A stretch of DNA of 64,000 nt from Sphagnum compactum (lineage: Eukaryota; Bryophyta; Sphagnopsida; Sphagnales): NCBI GenBank assembly GCA_965153455.1, contig OZ234502.1, forward strand, positions 4,753,267 to 4,817,266. The letters run 5' to 3'. Under the pieces are notes generated by a model, which worked only from the letters and a program-made list of their open reading frames with translations, was not told where the DNA came from and ran no database searches. Below, piece by piece: positions 11,875 through 22,645 of this stretch. The translations under genes were made by a program, and so were the position numbers. How positions within the stretch are numbered: position 1 is the first letter of the stretch; every line of letters begins with the position of its first letter.

Positions 11875-12330
11875 TCACATTGTCCATTTTGACTAAAGGT
11901 CCACCATATGAATAGACATTGTAGTTATTGATTAATAAATTTGATTAATGATGAACCATTTGATTATCTATCAACTAGAACATTTGGTCAAGTTGAACAA
12001 ACAAAAATATATATCATTGATGGCCAATGGGTTTATAGTCAAATAAAACATCTCGTCAAGTTGGACAAACAAAAATGACATCATACCCACATAGGTACCT
12101 ACAATATTACATACTTAACTATGTACTTGCTATGGTACCTACCTACTTAGATACTTATTTACCTACCTACCTACCTACCTAGTATTTAAGTACAATAGGT
12201 GAGTATGTAGGTATCGTGTTAAGTAAGTATGCATAGTAAGTATGTACCATATTAAGTGTTTAGGTCATTTTAAGCTAATGACTATGGTGGGTAAATTATG
12301 TTCAAGTTAGGTTGGTAAATAGTTAGATGG
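11875..12330. repeat. Dispersed repeat family B, copy 1, with TACC/GGTA palindromic tract
   Basis: The stretch CATATGAATAGACATTGTAG, then GATTAATGATGAACCATTTGA, then GATGGCCAATGGGTTTATAGTCAAATA and CAAACAAAAATGACATCAT recurs in the same order and orientation at 42.28-43.05 kb. In both places it runs into a block rich in TACC and GGTA tetranucleotides (here about 12.09-12.25 kb, ACCTACCTACCTACCTA then GTAGGTA) that can fold back on itself. I infer one non-coding dispersed repeat family whose end is a palindromic microsatellite. Confidence 0.65.
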
Positions 12331-12959
12331 CCAATACAACTCCTATGTATTAAATTAACTATTTAATTACCATTTTATGTACTAACATAATTCTATTACA
12401 TACAATGTCAAATGTCAAATAAAAAAGTTGACAAAAGTTAACAATGTATGAAGTTACAGTCCATTGGTAAGGACTTGGTTTATAATAGAGAATGAGATAT
12501 TTTCTACGTTCATTTAATTGTATATCTATATTATATTATTACATTTGCCTATAGATTGTCCACAAAAACAAAATTTTATTTGTTTGATTACTAAATATGA
12601 CTTCAATTATTCAAAATTGTAATATAATAAAAACATTTCAAGAAAAACAAAGTTCATATCAAGAGTCACAAAGAAAAATTATGAAAAAACTATGTTGCAT
12701 ATGAAATCTCTTCTCTTATTTTCCACATAATTCCACTTTAATTACAATGGAAAGAACTTGCAAAAAATAATCAATTCTCATTTTGAAGATGGGTGTGAAT
12801 GAATACAAATGAGCCCAAATCCTCATTAACACGTTAACGATTTTGTAATTCTTATTACATATCCCTATGTGGTGCTATTCTAATGGCATGTTAATTATGG
12901 AAAGTTGTGTTTATTGAATAATATGGATATTGAAAAGTTTTAAATGAGTTATGAAATCT

Positions 12960-13365
12960 TCCAATATTAAGGTTTGGTTTGAACAAAAAGATGTTTAACA
13001 ACTTCATTCAGCTCATAATAAAAATACATGCACTAAAAGTTATGGCCAAGCCATTTGATATCAATCTAATGACCAAGTTGTGTGTTACAATTAGCAACAA
13101 TGGCTTGTTGTTCAACAATTTTAAGTTAGTACTAGAAATTGGTCAAAATAACTATTGTGTTTGTGCTTGGATTTGGAAAAGATGAGTGCACTCTCTCCAT
13201 GCTTGCATTCATGAAAAGATAAATTCTGTAACTTGTTGAAGCAACATTTGGACAAAACTATTCACATGTTGGCAAAAAAACTTATTATTCAAGAAAACTT
13301 CTTTTATTAGGACGTCATCACAACTTGGCAAGAGGAGAAAGTGCAAATTGATCCTACCACTTAGC
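12960..13365 (+). pseudogene. hAT transposase fragment, C-terminal part
   Basis: Plus-strand blocks FIQLIIKIHALKVMAKPFDI and NLMTKLCVTISNNGLL are followed, after a frameshift, by HSLHAFMK, then L-EQHLDKTIHMLAKKLIIQE and DVITTWQEEKVQ. The last part parallels the C-terminal tail after the S-V-E-D-E dimerisation motif in plant hAT proteins (FMK-KLRNRL-EHLD--VHMFAQ, then a D-I-WREEK tail). The SVEDE motif itself has eroded (KIGQNNYCVCAW at its expected place). Not functional. Confidence 0.62.
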
Positions 13366-13779
13366 AAGTTGTGTCCATACATTTCTTGGAATTGGACAAG
13401 TTTGGTGGTTATGTATATTTCATCATGACTTTTACTAAGATTTCGATGTGGTGGGTGGGACTTTGGGTTGCATTTGGCAAACTTTGCATCCAAAAATGTA
13501 AAGTTGGTTTCATTAGTTGGTGTTGGGTGGACTTATTAAAAATTGTGCCAAAACTTGAGGACTTATAATAACTTGATGCAAATCTTTTTGTGTGCATGGA
13601 CGTACAATTATTCACATGAGCAACAATGTCACATTATTTAAGGCACGACATGTCAATTATTAAAAGGCCATATCTTTTCTTTTTCTTTTTCCCCATGATA
13701 CTTGACGAGCATCCATTGGGTATCACGACGAAAAAAAATGCAACCAATTATTACATGAGGTAAGGACCTTGGGGGAAGG
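13366..13779. other. Intergenic DNA downstream of the hAT fragment
   Basis: Contains overlapping random-looking open frames on both strands (for example around 13.37-13.6 kb) that resemble no known family. I see nothing here that I can support as a gene. Confidence 0.4.
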
Positions 13780-15720
13780 TGTTACGGAACCAAGGTAGCA
13801 CTCAACAACTCAACTTCACCTTGTGCAAGCCCTTTTGTTTTGGTAATGCCCTACCCCTAGGGCCTTACCTACCACATAACTGATGGTTTTAGTAGGTAGC
13901 CTCCCTAGACAATGTACACATGCTACTCCTCTTCATTCAAGGATGGCATCACTAATACATCCATGTAACTCAATGTTGCCTTGAATGGGTCATGCATGCA
14001 ACTCTAAAGTTCAGAAACACTCTCACTTTAAGTTGGGAATTCTCCGAAGGGTCCCCACTTTCTATGTGCCCCCAAATTTTACTCATCCAATGGACTCCAC
14101 ATATTAGTTGATGTAAATTTGTAAGACTTCATTACAAGCTAAAAACAAGAGGTATACGTAACTTACAAAATAAGAGGAAAACGAAAAAACAGTGGGGGAA
14201 GAAGGATACATAGTCTAGAGTCCAGACTAAGTTACTAATTGCTACTATATAAGTGCAAAAGCTCAATAATATCTGGTTAAGTACAAGTAGGCCTAATTAC
14301 AGTTGCTATTTGGACAATTCAAGAGACATATAATGCTGGAGCACCTGGTCATGTTCCAATGGGTACAGAGACAGTAGTAGGCCTACCTTCCAAAATTATG
14401 TTGTCCACAAAAAAAACTCTTAAATTTTATTGTAGGAGAGGGGCTGCTGGTTTATGTGGCTGCTCTGTTGCCATGAAGAAAACTCTATGTAAGGAGAAGT
14501 GCTGTACACAGAGGAGGAAAAACAGAATTTAATAATACAACAAAAAAGAAGAAGAAGAAGAAGAGTAAGATGAGTGTAGCTTAAGGACCAAGAAGGGGGC
14601 CATTATGGGAATGAGGGCCCCAGTGTGAAGAGAGAGAGCTGTGTGCAGGACCTGAATACACAGAACAGCCCCCCTTGAAGGTCCTTATCTTTGAGAGTCC
14701 TGCATCTTACACATGGCTGGGTGTCCCAGGGGCGTCAGCTGGACAAATATCTGTAAATTGCACGAACATTATTTTGTGATGATGTGAAGCTGCAAAGCTT
14801 AATTCTAAGAATAAATGGAGACAATTAAAAACAGGAGTTAGAGAATGTGGAAAAGGACATGGTCCGAATTCATTTGTAAATACAAGATCTTAATGATCTA
14901 GAGTTAAACAAGAAGTCATCCTTCAATTACATACAACATGTAATAGATCTGATATGGTAAGGGTGAACCATAAAAGGTCCTTCATTTTTTTCCCATAAAG
15001 GACTTTCAACGAGTGTTCCATTTTGTGGAACACTTGCTGAAAGGTGAACCCCTTATGGCAGGACCTCCTGTGCATATGGTGGAAAAATTTGAGTCAAAGT
15101 TTCCCACCGTAAACACAGGACGTCCCTGCTATACCAGGTCTGGTCATGCTTTATGTGAGGTACTGCCCTCAGAACATGTCAATTATGCCTTGGACCTTAA
15201 GCACAATCCTAAAAATTAGGGCAGGTTTCTACACTGGAGACTTGTAGGACCCTCAACCCTTTCTTTGTTTGTTTGTTGCCCTTTGCTCAGGCTACAACCC
15301 TTGTGCCCAGGCACCCCAAACCAGGGAAGGGCCTTTGGCCCTAGCCTTCTCCTATAACTTAAGCTCCTTCACCTAAAAGTAAGGTATCGCTGGTAGAAAA
15401 TAATAGGCAAACCGGCAATACCTTACATGTAGGTAAGGCGGCCCTAGGATGGAGGCTGTCTACGAAGTAAGGGGTCTAGAATGATACCTTCGACATGCTA
15501 CCTCTCTCCTATCAGCTTTCCCTAATAGGCCTCTTAGGGCCTGGATGCACATATTGGCCAAGTATAGGAAGGTACTTGTTGACTTCCATTTTGGAGCACC
15601 ATGACTGTAGGGACCTGGGACTTAAACAAGTACACTAGTGGGCTGCACTTGGTGCTGGGATTTTCCCTCCCCTCGCAATGAAAACATGCAAAATTTGGTA
15701 AGTTTATTAGCCCCGACTTT
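13780..15720. other. Less AT-rich block of unknown origin
   Basis: Base composition shifts visibly from the AT-rich flanks. The block contains a (GAA)n microsatellite at 14547-14565, short GA runs near 14.62 kb, a palindrome AGGGCCTTTGGCCCT near 15.33 kb, and CCTTAC/GTAAGG words near both edges (about 13.85 and 15.4 kb). The 68-codon open frame at 15013-15219 has no recognisable motif. No primer-binding site or retrotransposon protein was found. It may be the remnant of a non-coding mobile element or former genic DNA; I cannot decide. Confidence 0.4.
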
Positions 15721-16167
15721 CACCTTTCAATCAACCCCCTTTAGTCTGAAATCCAATTTTCATTACATTTTTAGTTTTTTTCATTTTTTTTGAATTTTCA
15801 ATGAGAAACATTACTCAAAATTTAATATCTCTTGCACCTTAGGTCCCCCCCAAAAACAAAATCACCTCTATGGAACCCTACTCATGAAGAGCTTTCCGAC
15901 AATGCCAAGTTTGCACCCCCCCCTCCCCCCCCCAATCTCCCAAAAGAAATTAATATTCAATTTATTGAATTTTCAATGACAAAATACTCAAAATTGGATA
16001 ACTCCTAAATCATAGATAGGGTTCTTTTTTTTTTCTTCCCTCCAAATTTTATCACAGGTGAATTGGTGATCATTCCCAAGAGGAATGAGCCAAATTTGGC
16101 TAGAGGCCAAACAACAAAGTAAGTTGTTTTAAGTTCATGTCATTATGGCAACCAATAGGAACTCATT

Positions 16168-16404
16168 GTCTAAGTATGGCAACATGTGACCTTTTTCCTC
16201 AAAATATGGCAAATTTTGTAGTATTTTTTCCAAAAATAAAAGTTGTTTTGCAGTTTGAATTGGGTTTTTTTATCGTCAAAATGCAAAACTTTTCCCAAAA
16301 GAAAAACTAATCAAAGATCAAAATATAACAAAAACCACCTTGGTGCACCCCAAATCTCCCAAATTTGAATGATACACTTTTTTTATCCCAGGTTTGAAGT
16401 CCCA
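16168..16404. repeat. Long direct repeat flanking the LTR, left copy
   Basis: GTCTAAGTATGGCAACATGT at 16168 starts a 237-base segment ending CCCAGGTTTGAAGTCCCA, directly abutting the TG of the LTR at 16405. The partner copy is 17226-17460. The two differ at about ten positions (for example TATGGCAAA/TATGACAAT, ATCGTC/ATTGTC, GCACCCC/GCAGCCC). Confidence 0.85.
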
Positions 16405-17225
16405 TGACGCGCCCCCAAGTTCTTTGTTAGACCCAAAAAGGGTCCAACTATGTTAAAGAGCGGAAGTAGTTGGAACTTGGTGCCGCTCCCAGCTTCCAGC
16501 ACTAAAGGGGGGTGAGAGGGGCGTGCTGAAAGCTCCGGGATTAGACTAAGAAGAGGGACAACGTGTTTAGTTACTTGGTCTTGCATCAAAACCAACCAAC
16601 AAGTTGGTTAGATCACATTCGGAATCACTTTTGGTGTTGGGACAAGCCACAGGCAACACGGACTCACTTGACTCACCACGGCCCGGACTCGGGGGAAGCC
16701 ACCACCTTCCCCCATATAGTATTCTCTGCGTTTGCCCACGGCACCTACATCCGAATGGTTTTTTGTCCCGGGACTCCCAAGGAAGAGTCCCGAAACTATC
16801 CCGGTTTGGACTCCCGGGACTTTGGAAGCTCATAACTCCCAGCTCAGACCTCCGATTGGGATGAGATTTGAAGCAAACTTGTAGCTCTCCTCAAGAGCTT
16901 TCCAAGGGTGTGTCGCACTCCACCTGCACACACCGGGATTGGGTCGATTCCCAACTTTTAGTGGTCAGGAGTCAAACTGTCAGTTTGACCCCCAGCCCTT
17001 CTTTCGATCATAACTTGTGCTGCAGATGTCTGAATGGCTCATGCGAGGCCATTTTCGACATCTATACTTCAAGACCTTTTCAACGGTATAAAGAACAGTT
17101 CAAGGCGAGGTGTTTTGACCCCTGCAATCGAGCTCTGAGGTTTCACGAGTCCCGGAGGACTCCAAGTTCCCACTTTTGGGAGTGTGAGTGTCATCCTCAC
17201 ACTCCTTCAAAGTGGGGTTGCGACA
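16405..17225. mobile_element. Solo LTR, family A copy 2
   Basis: An 821-bp segment beginning TGACGCGCCCC and ending GGGTTGCGACA. It matches the LTR at 31978-32957 along its length: CTTTG-TAGAC hairpin, GAGAGG-GCGTG, ACAAGTTGGTTAG, CACTTTTGGTG, GACTCACCACGG, GAAGCCACCACCTTCCCCC, TGTCCCGGGACTCCCAAG, CTTTTAGTGGTC-GGAGTCAAA, GTTTTGACCCCTGCAATC and the terminal GTTGCGACA. Relative to that copy it lacks about 80 bases before the end (the ATTCCCGGGAGC to CAAGCCC part). GC content is much higher than the surroundings. It is not flanked by a 5-bp duplication (TCCCA left, GTCTA right) but by two 235-237 bp direct repeats that abut it exactly. Confidence 0.8.
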
Positions 17226-17460
17226 GTCTAAGTATGGCAACATGTGACCTTTTTCCTCAAAATATGACAATTTTTGTAGTATTTTTTCCAAAAATAAAAG
17301 TTGTTTTGTAGTTTGAATTGGGTTTTTTTATTGTCAAAATGCAAAACTTTTCCCAAAAGAAAAACTAATCAAAGATCAAAATATAAAAAAACCACCTTGG
17401 TGCAGCCCAAATCTCCCAAATTTGAATGATACACTTTCTTTATCCCAGGTTTGAAATCCA
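17226..17460. repeat. Long direct repeat flanking the LTR, right copy
   Basis: Starts GTCTAAGTATGGCAACATGT immediately after the terminal CGACA of the LTR and runs to GGTTTGAAATCCA, where similarity with the left copy (16168-16404) stops and the host repeat continues with ATTTGCATTC. See the left copy for the differences. Confidence 0.85.
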
Positions 17461-18119
17461 ATTTGCATTCAAATTTGAAGTTTCAATTTTTTTGAATTTT
17501 CAATGAAAAAAATTACTCATTATTTGAATACCTTAGATCTAAAAATACAAAATCACCTCCATGCAACCATACTCATCAAACTACCAAGTGTGTAGCGCTC
17601 TTTGAAATCTTTAATTGTAATTTTATTGAATTTTCAATGGAAAAAAAATCAACTACACGTGAAATGTAATGAACTCACCTTGGTGCACCTTACATTGAAA
17701 AATTTCCAATGATATGGGAGCTTTGGTTTGAGAAATCTCAATGTGACAAAATGTTCCAAACAAGCCCCAAAAAAAAAACTATACTCTTTAATAAATGGAT
17801 TCCTAAATTTTATCAACAATTTGTGAATTTTCAAATAATTCATGTGTTATTATTACACAATTTTCAATAGAACTTTCATCACAACATTGTTTTATGTACA
17901 AGGTTGGATTTTTTTTTAAATATAGAAGGTCAAATTCACTGATTACCATGCTTGTCAACTTCAAGGATTTTTCTCTTCATATTTTCTAGGCACCTTTTAT
18001 GAAAAATAGAAAATTCAAAATAACCTTAGGTCCAAACATGGTAAAATATACAAAGAAGGTAGTTTATTATGTTCCAAAAATTAGTTTTTTGGGGGGATAT
18101 CAAAGTTGAAATAAATTAT

Positions 18120-18935
18120 AGCGTGAAAGCACATTATGGGTGAACCCCTTTTGGGGTGTCACATTATATTACTTTCCAAGGATGTGCATGTTTGAATGTA
18201 TCCCACCTCAAAATTTTGAAATACTTTCAAAATATTTTTACATATTATGTTAGAATATAACTTAAGCAAGAGATTTAAAGAAAAACTATTTCATTTCATT
18301 TTATAAAGTGAGAGATTGGAGTATATTTGTGGAAATAAATGTAATGTACGTGTGTACTAAAAAACACAAATATATTCCAAAAAACATTTAAACAATTTTT
18401 AGTCTTTATGAAAGTTGAAAGTATATTGCACCATGTCATTTCATAGAATATGAACCATGTTTGGATACCATGTCACTAATTTGAAATTTTAATCTCAAAA
18501 AATGATTTTTTTCCAACAAAGATGTGATAAATGTGTGGTAAATTGAAAATTTGACAAGAAATCACATCCACATAGAAGATGAAAAACATAGCTAAATGGG
18601 CCATTTTTAAAATTTCATTAAAATTGATTATTTTAATGACTAATGAAGCCCTAAAGTTAGTGCAATCAAAACAAGATTGTGGCCCTATTATACCAATGTA
18701 TATTATAAATATACTCATGGATATTTCAATATAGATAATGAAGTTTATATTATTTTTATAAAAAATATTATATAACATTAATATTGTAAAATTAATCGTT
18801 ATAGGGCCCAAAAACCAAAATTGATACCCAAAATTAAATGTACCATGCTTTTGGAACAATTACATTGTATGTACTACATTACTAGACCCAAAAGTGTCCC
18901 AAAGGGGGTCACCATAGTGTGCTTTCACCCCCTAA
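18120..18935. mobile_element. MITE-like element with long terminal inverted repeats
   Basis: The left end GTGAAAGCACATTATGGGTG continues AACCCCTTTTGGGGTGTCAC; the right end, read on the other strand, is GTGAAAGCACACTATGGTGA continuing CCCCCTTTGGGACAC. Roughly 40-bp terminal inverted repeats therefore bound an 0.8-kb AT-rich interior without a transposase; the 127-codon minus-strand open frame inside is low-complexity. The outer GGTGAAAGCA motif resembles the ends of the element at 50.54-51.08 kb. Superfamily is not assigned. Confidence 0.65.
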
Positions 18936-19799
18936 TAATTAAATTGATAAAACATTGTATTATAAAGAACAAAATTATGTGCATGTACATATGCATCAAA
19001 TGCACATAATTATAACCTCATTTTAGTGATGTAAGGTCTTTGAGATGTATCAAACAGGTTTGAAAAACAACTAATTTTTACACCTACTTTTTATCTTTTT
19101 TTAATATTCAGTTTTAAAAATAAATTAGAATCATAAAACCAAGTTAGACAAAAGAAATTTTATTAAAACCCAAAACTTTTTTTATGTGGAAGTTCTAATA
19201 TGAAAGAGAAAAAAAGGACTCAAGTAGTTCAACAATTGATTAAATAAGTAATGGCACAAATGGACAAACTTGGGCCATTGTATTCTAGCATTGTGAAAAA
19301 ATGGAATCCTACACATAGGACCTACTCTAGCTTGTTTACCTAAGTTGTCACCATCATCTCATTCATCCACCTTTCTACACACAATCCTTCATACGTGCCT
19401 TGCCAATTTATGAAATTAGGGCAACATGTTGTCAACTTCTATTGTTGTCATCATCCCCCTTTCCATGAAGTCTCTTCATTCAAGTTAGCATCGATATTCA
19501 TTGCATTTGGAAGCTCCCAACATCTACGTTAATGTGTTTTGAACCATGTCTAGCCACCAACCTCTTGGAGATGTTACATCCAATGCCCTCACAATCTCCT
19601 CTAAATTGTTTACAATGCAAGGTCATAGTTTTCTACTACATCAATCTTGAACAATTTAAGGTGGAATGTTGGTGTTTGTTTATGCACATGGTTCAAATCC
19701 TTTGATTGGTTTTGAATAATGTTTCTTGGGTTTTCTTTGAATGCAATTCTTATTTTATTTATGTGAAGGTAGTTAGATGCCCATTGTTAAGTTGCACAA
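18936..19799. other. AT-rich intergenic DNA, no gene seen
   Basis: Nothing recognised. A GGTTCAAATCC word at about 19.69 kb resembles a pol III B box, but no A box at proper spacing was seen. Confidence 0.4.
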
Positions 19800-21260
19800 T
19801 TGAGAACAAAATAACTTCACTGTGAAAAAATTTAATGGGAGGTTTTGCAACTTGCTTCACAATTGGATTTTCTAATTGCAATGGTCATTTGCAACTCCAT
19901 GTATTTTTACACCCTAAGTTATGTTGGACAAGTTGCATTAGTTCTAATGAACACATTGTATTCATATATGCAACTGTATATTATTGGAAATATGTGCAAC
20001 TTTATGCAATTAAGCTATCCACATAGGTTTCCTATGCAAATAACCTTTAAATGAATGTAAATCCAATGTGACATTTTATTCATCCATAAATAAGTAACAT
20101 CTATTGATGTTTATTGCAATTAATTTGCAACTTACCATAAGACTATTTGAATATCATTACATAAGTTCATTTCCATGTTTTCCAACAACTAGATTACAAT
20201 TTTCTTACATTTGGGATCTATTAATTTGCAACTATTAATGAAAGCAAATAAATCATTATGTAATTAATAAAACATTGTTTTGCAACTAAATCTATTGATT
20301 TGGAACAAAATTTGAAACTATTTAGCAATTAACAATTGCAGAATGGTACTATTTAGTATGGAATTGGTAATGGTAATATTATTTATAAATTATAATCTAT
20401 GTAAAACTAAAATGATATTCATTAATAACTTTGTAGGTATTGTGATGCCAGGTCACCATTCATTATCATCATCATGTCCAATAGATCTTTCACACACATT
20501 ATAATTGTCCAAATTGTATTACATAATGTAGAATAACATTTCATCGATATTCATAAACAACATGAAATGACTTGAAATTATCTACATTGACATTCAAGGT
20601 TGGAAATACATTACAAGAGCGTTTTGAAGATGCTGATTCCTATTGAAATACATTTTGACTATGAATCTATAATACTATTAACTACATATAACAAAGGTCC
20701 TCCTATTCCCATACAAAAGGTCAATAATAATCAAATATTTTCATCTAAAAATTTAAAAAATTTATTTTTATTTTGTGAAATGCCTTCCCATATTTTGTCA
20801 CCATGGAACAACCATAATTTTTTCATTCTATCTTGTCTACTTTTGAAACTACAATAACTTAATATTCAATCTCACATGTGAAATGATGTCAATGACACAT
20901 AGACAATCGTACGTGTGGACATACTATCAGCTCGATTAAAATTGTTTTGCAACTACAATGTAATAATTCCATTAACAATCACAACATACATGAATTTCCA
21001 TAGCTAACATATCATTAAAGTATAATTCCCAAATGATACTATTGGTAATTATATACAATTTAAATTCCAATTTACACATAACAATGGTTTTCAAAACAAC
21101 ATGCATTAAATACTTAAAACATTGAAGTCAAGTTTCACCATATAATTTGATCTTTTACCACATTTTCCCTTGACCACCTTGTCCATTTTGAAAATTTCCA
21201 TACTACAATCTAACATCACATGTGAAATGAATCTAACAACATGTAAATAATTTTGCAATT
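19800..21260. repeat. Dispersed repeat family C, copy 1 (about 1.5 kb)
   Basis: Rich in TTGCAACT words. Ordered landmarks shared with 52.06-53.56 kb in the same orientation include CTAATTGCAA, CTTTCACACACATTATAATTG, CATGAAATG-CTTGAAATT, CATAATTTTTTCATTC-A-CTTGT, AATCTCACATGTGAAATGA, CAACATACAT-AATTT, ACAATGGTTTTCAAAA-AACATGCAT and ATTGAAGT-AA-TTTCACCAT. Both copies are non-coding as far as I can see and heavily diverged. Confidence 0.7.
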
Positions 21261-21879
21261 AACAAAGAACATCTAGATGTCCATATGGGTGCGTTCACAA
21301 TAAAAATAGCCAAAAGCACCAAGGACTCAATGCTTTGTAATCACTAGGTTTAATCATATTTTACACCATTCACTTTCAAATATATAAAAATTTTCACCCA
21401 AATTTTGGCAATGTTATCTACTTATGTACATTAATAAATTTCAAGTACAAAAAACTAAATGTGTAGACAAAATGATTATCCTTTGAATATAATAAGTGAT
21501 TACATCTCCAGGATAAATTACACGTCATAAAATTGTATATTAAATTGAACTTTACATTATTTGGAAGAAGTTTATCACATAAAATTATTTGTTAAACATA
21601 CAAAAGTTGAAAATTAAACATAATTTATGCATTTTACAAGAAATACCCAAAACTTCCACATGTAACCCTAGTTTTGAAGTAAATTATGCAATTTTTCAAA
21701 TTTTGTGATGAATATAATTTGTCACATAATTTATGTGTCCAGGTTCTTCAATGTTTGTTGAATTTTTAAATCATTAATTAGCTTAAGTCTAAAACTAATC
21801 AAATATATTTAAAACAAACAAAAATAATGCAAGGTGTGATGTCCATATGTTACTCAAAAAAATGAAAATCATAAAAAAC
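21261..21879. other. AT-rich intergenic DNA
   Basis: No feature recognised between the dispersed repeat and the copia fragment; the 3' part of the copia element may extend into it. Confidence 0.35.
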
Positions 21880-22645
21880 TTATACTTTTGATTACAATTT
21901 TTGGGGGCTTGGTGTGTTTTCACCAAAATTAGATTCCAAATGTTGGACATCATATTAATAAAGTTGAACATGAAGGCCCATTGGTAAAAAAATTGGAGTA
22001 ACATTTGAAAATGAATAGTTTAATCATTTTGTTGATATAAACTTCTTGATCAAGTGAAATGATCCCCTTCAATCAATCTTGAATTAATGAAAGACCAGCA
22101 TTTAAGCTTTTGGCAAGTTCTTGTAATGAAATCTCATTCATGTGTTTAAAAACTTGTTCAATCTATGAAATATTCAATAGAACAAACTAAACCATCATGA
22201 ACAAAAATGATGATTATGAGTAATGGTTTACTCCTAGAAACATAAAAACATGGGTCTACTGTTGTTGACATAAAGTTGTGTGTGGTGAGGAAATAATCAA
22301 ATCAAATTCGATTTACATTGTTGAAATTTGCTTCAGTTTATATATAACCTTTTGCAAATGGTAGTATTATGTTGGATATTGCTTGCTTGTGAACCCAATA
22401 GGTTGGTCCATATAAATGTCTTCATCAATGGAACCATAAAGAAATGATGTTTTGATGTCAAATTGCATTATCTCCATGATTTATGTAGTAGCAATGGAAA
22501 GAAAAGTGTAGATTGAATCAAACCATATTGGCATTAGAACATAAATAGGTAGTCAATTCTAGTTTTTTGAGTAAAACCAAATGAACCTTGTATTGGTCAA
22601 TAATGCCATTTGCATTGTGCTTCAATTTGTACACCCATTTTGTAT
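21880..22645 (-). pseudogene. Ty1/copia reverse transcriptase fragment
   Basis: Minus-strand translation from 22645 downward gives KWVYKLKHNANGIIDQYK, then GFTQKTRIDY, then DIKTSFLYGSIDEDIYMDQP with IGFTSK, a degraded LQKVIYKLKQ, then STTVDPCFYVSRSK and LLIIIIFVHDGL, and finally QEVYINKMIKLF. This is the order and wording of the copia reverse transcriptase (KWVYK-K, GFTQ--GIDY, LDVKTAFLNG-L-EEIYM-QP-GF, LYGLKQ, STVDPCLY, YVDD, Q-KYI--ML--F). The catalytic YVDD reads FVHD, and several frames must be joined, so it is dead. No integrase, protease or LTR could be tied to it; the stretch to the right up to 24 kb may hold a further eroded part. Confidence 0.85.

Larger units (their letters stand above)
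15721..17870. repeat. Degenerate repeats around TTGAATTTTCAATG
   Basis: A phrase centred on TTTTTTTGAATTTTCAATGA followed by AAAATTACTCA and ACAAAATCACCTC(C/T)ATG-AACC recurs at about 15.79, 15.96, 17.49 and 17.62 kb. The units are old and irregular. The array hosts the direct repeats and the solo LTR listed separately. Confidence 0.55.

Noticed and set aside
16868-17311. 147-codon plus-strand open frame, the longest in the window
   Set aside because: It lies inside a solo LTR and runs into the flanking direct repeat; composition reflects the GC-rich LTR and the frame is not conserved in the copy at 31978-32957.
18476-18859. 127-codon minus-strand open frame
   Set aside because: Ile/Phe/Asn-rich low-complexity translation of AT-rich DNA inside a MITE-like element; no motif.
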